A DNA stretch of 64,000 nucleotides from Candidatus Sphingomonas phytovorans (GTDB lineage Bacteria > Pseudomonadota > Alphaproteobacteria > Sphingomonadales > Sphingomonadaceae): positions 4,280,501-4,344,500 of the forward strand of contig CP119314.1 in assembly GCA_029202385.1 (NCBI GenBank), given 5' to 3'. Below, piece by piece: positions 31,540-40,847 of the stretch (the stretch's first letter is position 1; each line of letters begins with the position of its first letter). Under the pieces are notes generated by a model. The model had not been told where the DNA came from. It did no database searches and was given only the letters and a program-made list of their open reading frames with translations. Both the position numbers and the translations under genes were made by a program.

Positions 31540-33024
31540 ATGACCCTGTCGCTGTTCCGCGTCGATGCCCATGACAGCGTCGCGACCGCGCTCCACGATC
31601 TGGATGCCGGTACCGTCGCGGCCGTCGGCGATGTCGAGGTGACGCTGGCTCAGCCGATCGGCCGTGGACACAAGATTGCGGTCCATGCGCTCCATGCCGG
31701 CGATCCGGTGGTGAAGTTCGGCTTCCCGATCGGTGTCGCCACCGCCGACATCGCGCCGGGCGACCATGTGCATGTCCACAATGTCGCGACGGCTCTGGCG
31801 ACAAGCGGCGACTATGTCTGGCGCCCCCGCATCCATGAGGCGGAGGCGATGGTGCCCGCCACCGGTTTCGCCGGCTATCGCCGCGCCGATGGCCGGGTCG
31901 GCACCCGCAACGAGATCTGGATCATCCCGACCGTCGGCTGTGTCGGGCGCACCGCGCAGAAGATCGCGGAGATCGCCGGGCGGCGCTATGCCGGCCGGGT
32001 CGATGGTGTGCTGGCACTGGCCCATCCCTTTGGCTGTTCGCAGCTTGGCGGCGATCTGGACGGCACCCGGTCGATTCTCGCCGCCCTTGCCGCGCATCCC
32101 AATGCCGGCGGCGTGCTGCTGGTCGGGCTCGGGTGTGAATCCAACCAGCTCGATCGCCTTCTCGCCGAGATCGATCCGGCGCTGCATGGCCGGATCCGCA
32201 GCGTCGCGGCGCAGGTCGCGGGCGACGAGATCGAGGAAGGGCTCGCCCTGGTCGACGACCTCATCGAGGAAGCGGCGAAGGTCGAGCGCGCGCAGGTGCC
32301 GCTCTCGGATCTGGTGCTCGGCGTCAAATGCGGTGGCTCGGACGGCTTTTCCGGGCTGACCGCGAATCCTCTGGTCGGGCGGATGAGCGACGCCGTCACG
32401 CGGGCGGGTGGCACGGCGATTCTGACCGAAATCCCCGAGATCTTCGGCGCGGAACAATTGCTGATGGACCGTGCCGCGGACGAGCAGGTGTTCGACGGCA
32501 TCGGCGCGCTGGTCAACGACTTCAAACGCTATTTCACCGAACATGGCGAGCCGGTGTCGGAGAACCCGTCGCCCGGCAACATCGCCGGCGGGATCACCAC
32601 GCTTGAGGAAAAATCGCTCGGCGCGGTGCAGAAGGCGGGGCACGCGACCGTCACCGACGTACGTCATTATGGAGAGCGGGTGCGCCGTACCGGGCTGACC
32701 CTGCTCGAAGCGCCGGGCAACGATGCCGTTTCCTCGACAGCGCTGACCGCGGCTGGGGCGACCATCATCCTGTTCACCACCGGGCGCGGCACGCCGCTCG
32801 GCTTCCCCGCGCCGACGATCAAGATCGCGTCGAACACGCCGCTGGCCGAGCGCAAGCCGAACTGGATCGACTTCGATGCCGGGCAGGTGCTCGACAAGGG
32901 GATGGATCAGGCCGCCGAGGCGCTGCTCGACACGATCCGCGCGATCGCGTCGGGCAAACAGACCGCGTCCGAGCGTAATGGCGAGCGCGAGATCGCGATC
33001 TGGAAGCGGGGCGTGACCTTGTGA
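31540..33024 (+). CDS. uxaA: Altronate dehydratase (UxaA family)
   Basis: 494 residues: an N-terminal SAF-like domain (about 10-95, with GHKIAVHALHAGDPVVKFG) and the C-terminal altronase domain, with RVGTRNEIWIIPTVGCV, HPFGCSQLGGD, GVKCGGSDGFSGLTANP and TGRGTPLG. It converts D-altronate from D-galacturonate to 2-keto-3-deoxygluconate. Galacturonate isomerase and altronate oxidoreductase are not in the window. Its presence ties galacturonate use to the rhamnose genes, as expected for rhamnogalacturonan. Confidence 0.9.
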   Translation: MTLSLFRVDAHDSVATALHDLDAGTVAAVGDVEVTLAQPIGRGHKIAVHALHAGDPVVKFGFPIGVATADIAPGDHVHVHNVATALATSGDYVWRPRIHEAEAMVPATGFAGYRRADGRVGTRNEIWIIPTVGCVGRTAQKIAEIAGRRYAGRVDGVLALAHPFGCSQLGGDLDGTRSILAALAAHPNAGGVLLVGLGCESNQLDRLLAEIDPALHGRIRSVAAQVAGDEIEEGLALVDDLIEEAAKVERAQVPLSDLVLGVKCGGSDGFSGLTANPLVGRMSDAVTRAGGTAILTEIPEIFGAEQLLMDRAADEQVFDGIGALVNDFKRYFTEHGEPVSENPSPGNIAGGITTLEEKSLGAVQKAGHATVTDVRHYGERVRRTGLTLLEAPGNDAVSSTALTAAGATIILFTTGRGTPLGFPAPTIKIASNTPLAERKPNWIDFDAGQVLDKGMDQAAEALLDTIRAIASGKQTASERNGEREIAIWKRGVTL

Positions 33025-35246
33025 GGGTGAGGCTGCTCGCGGTCGCCCTGCTGCTGACCGCCGGGGCGTCCGTCGCGGCGCAACCGACTGACCGGCCGAT
33101 CGACCGGATGGCATTGGTCAAGCGCCACGACGTGACGCTGACGAAGGTCGATCCCCACGCCCCGCTGATGCTGGGCAATGGCAGTCTCGGCTTCACCGCC
33201 GACATCACCGGCCTGCAGACCTTCCCGGAGCAATATTCGACGGTCGCGCCGTTGCTGACCATGGCGCAATGGGCGTGGCACAGCTTCCCCAATCCGCATG
33301 GCTATACCGAGGCGAACGGGCTGGTGCAGGTGCCAGTACCCGGCGGCGGCACGCAGCCCTATTCGTACATGCGCGATTTCGACGCGCTGAAGACCAATCC
33401 GGCGCTCGTTTGGCTGCGCGAGAATCCCCACCGCTTCTCGCTCGGCCGGGTTGCGCTGGCGCTGAAGGGCAGGGACGGCAGGCCCGCCCGGTTCGAGGCC
33501 TTGTCCGCCACGCGCCAGCATCTCGATCTTTGGACTGGTGCGCTGAACAGCAGCTTCCGCTTCGACGGCCAGCCAGTGACGGTGACGACGCGCGTTCATC
33601 CCGATCGCGACATGCTGATAGTCGAGATTCGTTCGCCCCTGGTCGCGAACGGCCGGATCGGCGTGGATGTCGCCTATCCCGGCGTGTCGCGGGTCCTTAA
33701 TCCCGACCCGTCCGACTATGGCGCCGCGGCGCGCCGGCAGACGACCGTGCTGGCGCGCGGCCCCGGCACGCTGCTGCTGAGCAATCGAATCGACGAAACG
33801 GTCTATTATTCGGCCATAGCGGCCACCGGGGCGTCCATCACCCGGGCAGGGCCTCACGCCATCCATGTGGCCGCAAGGAGCGGCGACCGGATGGTGGTGT
33901 TCGTCAGCTTCGACCGGACGCGCAAAGCCGCGCCGCGCGCCGACTATCCCGCGGTCAGTGCCGCCGTTTCGAAGCACTGGCGCGATTACTGGTCGAACGG
34001 TGGCATGATCGACTTCACCGGCAGCACCGATCCGCGCGCGCCGGAACTCGAACGGCGCATCGTGCTGTCGCAATATCTGGCGGCGATCAACCAGGCGGGC
34101 GATGTGCCCCCGCAGGAGGAAGGGCTGTTCTCGAACAGCTGGAACGGCAAGTTCCATCTCGAAATGCATCCCTGGCATGCTGGGCATTTCGCGCTCTGGG
34201 GCCGGCCCGCGCTGCTCGAACGGTCGATGGGCTGGTATCTCGATCATTTGCCCCAGGCCCGGGCCGAGGCAGCGCGCCACGGCGTGCAGGGCGCGTGGTG
34301 GACCAAGATGTCGGGGCCGGAGGGCTATAACAGCCCGAGCCCGATCAACCCCTTCATCATGTGGCAGCAGCCGCACCCGATCTATCTGGCGGAATTGCTG
34401 TACCGCGCGAATCCCGACGCAGCGACGCTCGCGCGCTATGGCGACCTGGTCGACCAGACCGCGCGGCTGCTCGCAACCTGGCCGCGCTGGGACGCGGCGG
34501 ACAAGCGCTTCGTGCTCGGGCCGCCGATCGTCCCGGTCCAGGAGAATCACGACCCGATGACGACGGTGAACCCGGCGTTCGAGATCGAATATTTCCGCTG
34601 GGGGCTGAAAACCGCCCAGGCTTGGCGCGAACGGCGCGGACTTAAGCGCGAAGTGGGCTGGGACAGGGTGATCGAAGGACTCGGCCCGGTGCCCGAACGC
34701 GACGGCCTGTACCTGCCGGTCGAGACCGAGCCCGATTTCTGGCTGAACACCTCGTCACCCGCCTGTCGGCGCAACGCGGTGGCGGCGCCCTGCCTCAACC
34801 GCGATCATCCGTCCTTCCTGATGGCCTTTGGCACGATCGGCGGCGACCGAATCGATCGTGCCAAGATGCGCCGGACGCTTGCCGCGGTGGAGGCCGACTG
34901 GGACCTGCGCCAGACCTGGGGCTGGGACTATCCGATGATCGCAATGACCGCGGCACGGCTTGGCGAGCCGGAAAAGGCGGTCGACTGGCTGTTCCGCGAT
35001 GTCGCGAACAACCAATGGGGCGTGAATGGTATGACGCCACGCGTGAACCTCGATCCTGCGTCCAAAGGCGGGCCGGACGGGCCGGGCTATAGCCGGGTGG
35101 CGGAAACCTATTTTCCCTCCAATGGCAGCCTCTTGCTGGCAGCCGGGATGATGGCGGCCGGATGGGATGGGTCGAGCGGTCACGCGCCGGGTTTCCCGAA
35201 ACAGGGATGGACGGTACGTGCCGAGGGAATCAGGCATTTGCCCTGA
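33021..35246 (+). CDS. Large exported glycoside hydrolase, six-hairpin-like
   Basis: 741 residues beginning with GTG that overlaps the uxaA stop (GTGA). A signal peptide ends near residue 20 (SVAAQ). An N-terminal beta-sandwich (about 25-310) is followed by a helical region (about 330-700) with NSWNGKFHLEMHPWHAGHFALWG, WPRWD and ETEPDFWLNTS, like the (alpha/alpha)6 catalytic barrel of GH65/GH95-related enzymes. Glu in FHLEMH and in PVETEPDF are candidate catalytic acids. I cannot place it in a numbered family. Likely releases sugar from rhamnogalacturonan fragments in the periplasm. Confidence 0.75.
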   Translation: MRVRLLAVALLLTAGASVAAQPTDRPIDRMALVKRHDVTLTKVDPHAPLMLGNGSLGFTADITGLQTFPEQYSTVAPLLTMAQWAWHSFPNPHGYTEANGLVQVPVPGGGTQPYSYMRDFDALKTNPALVWLRENPHRFSLGRVALALKGRDGRPARFEALSATRQHLDLWTGALNSSFRFDGQPVTVTTRVHPDRDMLIVEIRSPLVANGRIGVDVAYPGVSRVLNPDPSDYGAAARRQTTVLARGPGTLLLSNRIDETVYYSAIAATGASITRAGPHAIHVAARSGDRMVVFVSFDRTRKAAPRADYPAVSAAVSKHWRDYWSNGGMIDFTGSTDPRAPELERRIVLSQYLAAINQAGDVPPQEEGLFSNSWNGKFHLEMHPWHAGHFALWGRPALLERSMGWYLDHLPQARAEAARHGVQGAWWTKMSGPEGYNSPSPINPFIMWQQPHPIYLAELLYRANPDAATLARYGDLVDQTARLLATWPRWDAADKRFVLGPPIVPVQENHDPMTTVNPAFEIEYFRWGLKTAQAWRERRGLKREVGWDRVIEGLGPVPERDGLYLPVETEPDFWLNTSSPACRRNAVAAPCLNRDHPSFLMAFGTIGGDRIDRAKMRRTLAAVEADWDLRQTWGWDYPMIAMTAARLGEPEKAVDWLFRDVANNQWGVNGMTPRVNLDPASKGGPDGPGYSRVAETYFPSNGSLLLAAGMMAAGWDGSSGHAPGFPKQGWTVRAEGIRHLP

Positions 35247-35328
35247 TCGCGAGACATGGGTGCATGGGTCGCGCAGGACACGTAATTCCAGATCCTGAGC
35301 ATGTGTCCCACGGATTGCGAATCGGTGA

Positions 35329-35357
35329 TTGACGTGCCCCTTCTCACTCTATAAAAT
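35329..35357 (+). promoter_or_regulatory. Putative promoter of the TonB receptor gene
   Basis: TTGACG (35329-35334), a 17-base spacer and TAAAAT (35352-35357) fit a sigma-70 promoter. It sits in the 314-base gap after the glycosidase gene; the remaining gap carries the two operator-like sites below and a leader of nearly 200 bases. Confidence 0.55.
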
Positions 35358-35363
35358 GCAGTC

Positions 35364-35382
35364 CCACAATATGAGAAATAAT
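35364..35382 (+). promoter_or_regulatory. IclR-site-like motif at the receptor promoter
   Basis: CCACAATATGAGAAATAAT matches 29870-29888 at 16 of 19 positions and would overlap the transcription start predicted from the promoter at 35329-35357. Binding there would block initiation, linking the receptor to the IclR regulator. Confidence 0.5.
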
Positions 35383-35395
35383 GTCGCCTAAAAAT

Positions 35396-35407
35396 GGTAG
35401 CGCTACC
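35396..35407. promoter_or_regulatory. LacI-type operator
   Basis: GGTAGCGCTACC is a perfect 12-base palindrome (extended TGGTAGCGCTACCT). This is the form of site used by LacI-family sugar regulators ahead of TonB receptor genes in Caulobacter and Xanthomonas. It lies about 155 bases before the receptor ATG. No LacI-family gene is in the window. Confidence 0.6.
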
Positions 35408-35560
35408 TCGGAAGCTGCTTTCGAGGTTCGATACAACAGGACGGCATCGCGGATCGAACGGACTAACCAGACCGGTAATCGGCGAACGGCAGGGCCGCGC
35501 AAGCGGACGGATACAAACGAAGCGCCTCCCGGAGGGAGGTCGCAAGAGGGGATGGAACCT

Positions 35561-38500
35561 ATGAAAGACACCCGGATCATCAGTCGCCGCGCGCGCTTCC
35601 TATGCGGATCGGCGCTCGTCGCCGCCGGCCTTGGCCTAGCCTCGGTCGCCTCGGCGCAGACCATAGCGCCCGCCACCGACCAGGGCGCGTCTCTGGCTGC
35701 CGCGCCGGACGAAGCGAATGCGGACGAGAAGGAGATCGTCGTCACCGGCTCGCGCATCAAGCGCGCCGAGTTCGATGCCTCGACCCCGGTCAGCGTGATC
35801 AGCGCTGAGGACGTCAAGCTCGCGGGCACGGTCAATATCGAGAAACTGCTGAGCGATTCGCCGCAGTTCGTCGCGTCGCAAAATGGCGGTGCGACCGATA
35901 ACACGGCGCCTGGTGGCGTAGCCAACGTCAACCTTCGCGGCTTCGGTCCGACGCGCAATCTCGTGCTGGTCAACGGCCGCCGCTTCGCGATCTACGGCCC
36001 CGACCAGATCACTGATCTCAACACCATCCCGACCTCGCTGATCGCGCGGACTGAGGTCGTCACGGGCGGCTCCTCGGCGGTCTACGGGTCGGACGCGATC
36101 ACCGGCGTCGTCAACTTCATCATGCGCGACGATTTCGAGGGGGTCGAGGCCAAGGCTCAGCTCAACCTCGCCACGCCGACCGGCACGCCGACTTATAATT
36201 TCGATGTCACGCTCGGCGGCAATTTCGCTGATGGCCGCGGCAATCTCGTGGTCTCGGGCAATTATCTGCGGCGCAAGGCGATCACTCGCGGCGAGCGTGG
36301 CGACTTCGCCTATGATTCGCTCTCGGACGGCTGCGTCGCTCCCGGCACCGGCAGCGCCAACCATGCCGGCACGCCCTTCGCGGTGCCGTCAGGCCAGACC
36401 TGCACTTCCGCGGGCGGCCAGCTTGGCTTCATCGCCGGCGGCAGCGGCGACATTCCCAATGGCCGCTTCTCCGGCATCCCGGCGTTCGGCGGCACGAATG
36501 CTGCGCTCAACGCTGCCTACACGGCAGCCGGCCTGGGTGCGCTCGGCTCGCGCGGTTTCACCTTCAACAACGGCGGCACGGCCGCGCGCCCGGCGCTTAC
36601 CCCGCAGGACGATTTCAACCTCGGCCCCGACAATTATCTGATCGTCCCGCAGGAACGCTGGATGATCAACAGCTTCGGCCATTATGATTTCACCGATAAC
36701 ATCACCGGTTACATGGAGTTGCATTATTCCAACAACCTGGTGAGCGCGCGGCTCGCGCCGAGCAATGTCGGCGTGCCGACGCTGTTCAACGTCAACAACC
36801 CCTATCTCACGCCGCAACTGCAGGAGGTGTTCCGCCAGCTCGATCTCGCCGAGACCGGCACGACGACGGTGACGAGCGGGTCGACGACGCGGACCACGAC
36901 GGCCGGTGACGGCCTCGCGGTGATCACCGCTGGCCGGCGCTATCTCGAGCTTGGCCCGCGTCGCTCCGATTCCCGCCGCAACACCTTCCGCGGCGCCTGG
37001 GGTTTCCGGGGCGACCTGGGCAACGCGTCGGACAGCTTCCTGACCGACCTGTCGTACGACGTCTATTACAGCTACGCCCGCACCGAGGAGACGACGCGGC
37101 TCAGCAACGCGATCTCGCGTAGCCGCCTGCAGGCATCCCTGCTCTCGGTCGGCGGGGCGGCGCCGGTGTGCAACATCTTCGGCCAGAACATCTCGGCAGC
37201 CTGCGCCGCGGCGATCTCGATCAGCGCGACCAACTCGACCACGGCGGAGCTTCAGGTCGCCTCGGCCAACATCACCGGCAACCTCTTCTCGCTTCCTGCT
37301 GGCCCGATCGGCTTCTCGACCGGTGTCGAGTGGCGCGAATCGAGCGCGACGTTCAGCCCCGACACCTTCCTTGCCTCCGGCGACGTGGCCGGATTCAACG
37401 CTGGCCTGCCGACCAGCGGCCGGGTCTCGGCCAAGGAGGTGTTCAGCGAAATCCGCGTGCCGCTCATCCACAACACGCCCTTCATCCAGAACCTGACCGC
37501 GAATGCCGCCTTCCGCTATTCCGACTACAGCCTGAAGGGCGTCGGTGGCGTGTGGACCTATCTCGGCGGGCTCGACTGGCGGGTGAACAAGGATATCGCC
37601 TTCCGCGGCCAGTATCAGCGCGCCATCCGCGCGCCGAACGTGGCGGAGTTGTTCGGCGGCAGCAGCCGATCGGTCCAGACGGCGACCGATCCCTGCTCCA
37701 ACCGGGTGCCGGTGGCGCAGCAGACGGCGGCGGTCCGTGCGGTCTGCATCGCGAACGGCGTGCCGGCGGCTGCGGTCTTCACCGCCGCCGTCCAGCCCGA
37801 GCCGATCATCCCGGTCGATTCGGGTGGCAACGCCAATCTGGGTGCTGAAAAGTCCGATACCTTCACGGCGGGGGTCGTGCTGACCCCGAGCTTTGCCAAG
37901 GGGCTCTATATCAGCGTCGACTATTTCAACATCACGCTGGACGGGGCGATTTCGCAGCTTGGCGGCGGCCTCGCCAACACGATGAACCTCTGCTTCAACA
38001 TCCTCCAGGACGCGAACAGCGCCTATTGCCAGGCGATCAAGCGCAATCCGAATTCGGGCGCGATCCAGGATCCCTATGTCGCGCAGATCCGCAACGCCAA
38101 TACCGGCTCGCTCAAGACATCGGGCATCGACTTTGCCGCGCGCTATCACCTCAATGTCGGCTTCGGCTTCCCGGGCCTCAGCGAGACGAGCTCGTTCGAT
38201 TTCGGCACCAACGTGACCTGGCTCAACGATTTCACCTCGACCCCGGTCGCTGCTTTCCCCAACATCAAGAACCATTGCGACGGGGCGTTCGGCACGGTCT
38301 GTGGACAACCTCTGCCGACATGGCGCGGCACGTCGCGCGTCACCTGGAATCTCGGGGATCTCAGCCTCAGCGTGCGGCATCGCTATATCGGTTCGGTTAC
38401 GACCGACCGCTATCTGCTGCCGTTGCGCTCAGGCGCGGCCAATGCGCCGGCGCTCAACAGCTTCGCCTATCCGAAGCTTGGCGCGCAGAATTATTTCGAC

Positions 38501-38671
38501 CTCTCGTTCAATCTGGGCGTGATGAAGAATCTGCAATTCTACGGTGGCGCGAACAATGTGTTCGGCAAGCAGCCCCCGGTCTCGACCCAGGGTCCCGGCG
38601 CCAATACCTTCGCCGCGACCTATGATGTGATCGGCACCGAGGTCTTCTTCGGCGCGACGGTGAAGTTCTGA
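35561..38671 (+). CDS. TonB-dependent outer-membrane receptor
   Basis: 1036 residues from ATG 35561 (purine-rich site ahead; the frame is open to 35381 but the signal peptide begins here and ends near VASAQ). A TonB box/plug region follows (KEIVVTGSRIKRAEF, NLRGFGPTRNLVLVNGRR, GSSAVYGSDAITGVVNF), then a 22-strand barrel ending FFGATVKF. Length and N-terminal VVTGSRI are typical of sphingomonad carbohydrate receptors. Probably takes up rhamnogalacturonan oligosaccharides across the outer membrane. Confidence 0.93.
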   Translation: MKDTRIISRRARFLCGSALVAAGLGLASVASAQTIAPATDQGASLAAAPDEANADEKEIVVTGSRIKRAEFDASTPVSVISAEDVKLAGTVNIEKLLSDSPQFVASQNGGATDNTAPGGVANVNLRGFGPTRNLVLVNGRRFAIYGPDQITDLNTIPTSLIARTEVVTGGSSAVYGSDAITGVVNFIMRDDFEGVEAKAQLNLATPTGTPTYNFDVTLGGNFADGRGNLVVSGNYLRRKAITRGERGDFAYDSLSDGCVAPGTGSANHAGTPFAVPSGQTCTSAGGQLGFIAGGSGDIPNGRFSGIPAFGGTNAALNAAYTAAGLGALGSRGFTFNNGGTAARPALTPQDDFNLGPDNYLIVPQERWMINSFGHYDFTDNITGYMELHYSNNLVSARLAPSNVGVPTLFNVNNPYLTPQLQEVFRQLDLAETGTTTVTSGSTTRTTTAGDGLAVITAGRRYLELGPRRSDSRRNTFRGAWGFRGDLGNASDSFLTDLSYDVYYSYARTEETTRLSNAISRSRLQASLLSVGGAAPVCNIFGQNISAACAAAISISATNSTTAELQVASANITGNLFSLPAGPIGFSTGVEWRESSATFSPDTFLASGDVAGFNAGLPTSGRVSAKEVFSEIRVPLIHNTPFIQNLTANAAFRYSDYSLKGVGGVWTYLGGLDWRVNKDIAFRGQYQRAIRAPNVAELFGGSSRSVQTATDPCSNRVPVAQQTAAVRAVCIANGVPAAAVFTAAVQPEPIIPVDSGGNANLGAEKSDTFTAGVVLTPSFAKGLYISVDYFNITLDGAISQLGGGLANTMNLCFNILQDANSAYCQAIKRNPNSGAIQDPYVAQIRNANTGSLKTSGIDFAARYHLNVGFGFPGLSETSSFDFGTNVTWLNDFTSTPVAAFPNIKNHCDGAFGTVCGQPLPTWRGTSRVTWNLGDLSLSVRHRYIGSVTTDRYLLPLRSGAANAPALNSFAYPKLGAQNYFDLSFNLGVMKNLQFYGGANNVFGKQPPVSTQGPGANTFAATYDVIGTEVFFGATVKF

Positions 38672-38672
38672 G

Positions 38673-38706
38673 GAAAGGGGCAGCCGTTCCGGCGGCTGCC
38701 CCTTTC
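38673..38706 (+). terminator. Strong hairpin after the receptor gene
   Basis: GAAAGGGGCAGCCG (38673-38686) pairs fully with CGGCTGCCCCTTTC (38693-38706) around a six-base loop, followed by ATTTCG. It begins right after the receptor stop and only 23 bases ahead of the GH28 start, so it may stop or attenuate read-through, or protect the long upstream message. Confidence 0.75.
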
Positions 38707-38728
38707 ATTTCGACGACAGGGAGGCCCG

Positions 38729-40327
38729 ATGACGCTCGATCGCCGTTCGATGATCCTGGGCGGATCGGCCGCCCTGACCGCCGCGGCGGGGGCCAGTCCG
38801 TCGCTCGCCGCCGACCGCCAGGGCGCGTCCCTGCCTATCGCCGGGAAGGGCGGCTGGGTCGATGTCCGCCAGTTCGGCGCGAGGGGTGACGGCACCACGA
38901 TCGATTCGATCGCGGTCAACAAGGCGATCGACCATGCCGCCGCGCGCGGTGGCGGCACCGTGTTTTTCCCGGCAGGCACCTATGCCTGCTACACCATCCG
39001 CCTGAAGAGCCGGATCACCCTCCACCTCGACCCGGGTGCGACGATCCTCGCGGCGCCCGCGCCAGCCAGCGGCAGCGGCGGCTATGACCATGCCGAGCCG
39101 ATCGGCGATCATGGCGCCTATCAGGATTTCGGCCACAGCCACTGGCGCAACAGCCTGATCTGGGGCGAGGGCCTGCACGACATCGCGATCACCGGTTCAG
39201 GCCTGATCTGGGGCAAGGGCCTTGGCCGGGGTGACGGCAAGGACAATTATCTCAGCGATCCCAACGGTCCCGGCACCGGCAACAAGGCGATCGCACTGAA
39301 ATTGTGCCGCAACGTGCTGCTGCGCGATTTCCAGGTGCTCGAGGGCGGCTGGTTCGCGCTGCTCGCGACCGGGGTCGACAATCTCACCATCGACAATCTG
39401 CTGGTCGATACCAATCGCGACGGCTTCGATATCGATTGCTGCCGCGGCGTGCGCATCACCAACTGCACGATCAACTCGCCCTGGGACGATGCGATCTGCC
39501 CGAAGAGCAGCTTCGCGCTCGGTTATCCGCGCGATACCGAGGATCTGATGATCGCCAATTGCCTGGTCACCGGCAATTATGTGATCGGATCGGTCATCGA
39601 CGGCACCTGGAAGAAGATGCCGGCATCCTTCGCCACCACGGTGCATGGCCGGATCAAGTTCGGCACTGAATCGAACGGCAGCTTCAAGAAGATCACGATC
39701 ACCAATTGCGTGTTCGACGATAGCCAGGGCCTCGCGCTTGAGACGGTCGACGGCGCGAATTTCGAGGATGTGACGGTCACCAACGTCACGATGCGCGGCA
39801 GTTTCAGTTCGCCGATCTTCATGCGGCTGGGCCGGCGCATGCGTGGGCCGAAGGGCACGCCGATCGGCACGCTCAAGCGCGTGCTCATCAGCAACATGGT
39901 CAGTTCCGGTGCCGGCTGGCTGCCGTCGATCCTGGCCGGCATTCCCGGCCATCCGATCGAGGATGTGAAGATCAGCGACGTCTTCCTCCACCAGATCGGC
40001 GGCGCGCCGGCGGCGATGGCGGCGCTGCGCCCGCCGCTCAACGAGCTGGCTTATCCCGAGCCCAACATGTTCGGTGACGTACCCGCGACCGGATTCTTCA
40101 TCCGCGACGTGCGCAATATCGAGATGAGCAATATCGAGATCGCGGTGGAGAAGGCGGACCCGCGCGCGGCCTTCTACCTCAACGACGTCGAGGAAGCCGA
40201 TTTCTTCCGCCTGCGCGTACCCAAAGGGGAAAGCTTCGTGCTCGACCGGGTGACCAACTTCCGCAGCTTCGGCAGCCGGTGGTTGAAGGACAGGACGGTC
40301 GACGGGCTGGTGTCCGACCGCTTCTGA
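38729..40327 (+). CDS. GH28-family polygalacturonase/rhamnogalacturonase-type enzyme
   Basis: 532 residues. The N-terminus has a Tat-like signal (DRRSMILGG, then AAALTAAAG-type hydrophobic stretch). The protein then forms a pectin-lyase-like beta-helix with GH28 site residues: TNRDGFDID (229-236), PWDDAICPKS with Asp253-Asp254, HG at 306-307 and RIK at 308-310. The strict NTD box is changed to NRD. It would cleave galacturonan or rhamnogalacturonan, the polymer whose sugars are consumed by the neighbouring genes. Confidence 0.88.
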   Translation: MTLDRRSMILGGSAALTAAAGASPSLAADRQGASLPIAGKGGWVDVRQFGARGDGTTIDSIAVNKAIDHAAARGGGTVFFPAGTYACYTIRLKSRITLHLDPGATILAAPAPASGSGGYDHAEPIGDHGAYQDFGHSHWRNSLIWGEGLHDIAITGSGLIWGKGLGRGDGKDNYLSDPNGPGTGNKAIALKLCRNVLLRDFQVLEGGWFALLATGVDNLTIDNLLVDTNRDGFDIDCCRGVRITNCTINSPWDDAICPKSSFALGYPRDTEDLMIANCLVTGNYVIGSVIDGTWKKMPASFATTVHGRIKFGTESNGSFKKITITNCVFDDSQGLALETVDGANFEDVTVTNVTMRGSFSSPIFMRLGRRMRGPKGTPIGTLKRVLISNMVSSGAGWLPSILAGIPGHPIEDVKISDVFLHQIGGAPAAMAALRPPLNELAYPEPNMFGDVPATGFFIRDVRNIEMSNIEIAVEKADPRAAFYLNDVEEADFFRLRVPKGESFVLDRVTNFRSFGSRWLKDRTVDGLVSDRF

Positions 40328-40394
40328 GCGCGGCGTCATATCCGATCGGCCATCGGCGGTTTGTTGATGCGTCGTCGGGGTGCGATAGAAGCGC

Positions 40395-40847
40395 ATGCTT
40401 GGTGCCAGTCTCAGATGCGCATTGTTTCTACCGCTGCTCTATGGGTGCAGTTCACGGCTTCCGACGGCTGCCGAGTGCAAGGCGCTGACAGACCCTATGA
40501 AACCACGCTGCTCCTACAGTACGGGCAACGAAGAGTGCCTGCCCTTTTCCGAGCCCAGAAAAATGAAGGGTGTATGGATCAGGTATTCCGAACGATCCGT
40601 TTTCTTTGAGAATTCTTCCGAATTCAAAAGGTCCATGGCGAATGACGGCACGACCTGGATCACACCGTCCCGACGCCTCCTCGCCAAGACGAACGTAGAA
40701 TCACGAGAGTACGATAACAGGCAGGGTGCATTTCTTGCTGAAATCATTGGAAGGTCTTCGCTCTGTCCGTCCGGATATGGGCATTTGAACAGTTATGAGA
40801 ACGAGATTCTCATCGACGAGATCATCTCACAGAAGAAGATAGGCTGA
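40395..40847 (+). CDS. Hypothetical lipoprotein
   Basis: 150 residues; a short signal with lipobox LYGC places the lipidated Cys at residue 18. The mature part has four further Cys (AECKAL, PRCSYS, EECLPF, SLCPSG) and no motif I know. It follows the pectin locus but has a different, less GC-rich composition and probably is not part of it. Confidence 0.65.
   Translation: MLGASLRCALFLPLLYGCSSRLPTAAECKALTDPMKPRCSYSTGNEECLPFSEPRKMKGVWIRYSERSVFFENSSEFKRSMANDGTTWITPSRRLLAKTNVESREYDNRQGAFLAEIIGRSSLCPSGYGHLNSYENEILIDEIISQKKIG

Noticed and set aside
31423..33114. Long minus-strand frame of 563 codons
   Set aside because: Antisense to uxaA, which has all family motifs; no ribosome site and antisense-like composition.
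36389..38380. 663-codon minus-strand frame
   Set aside because: Antisense to the TonB receptor gene; composition (Arg, Glu, Asp, Ala) is that of a reverse-complement shadow.
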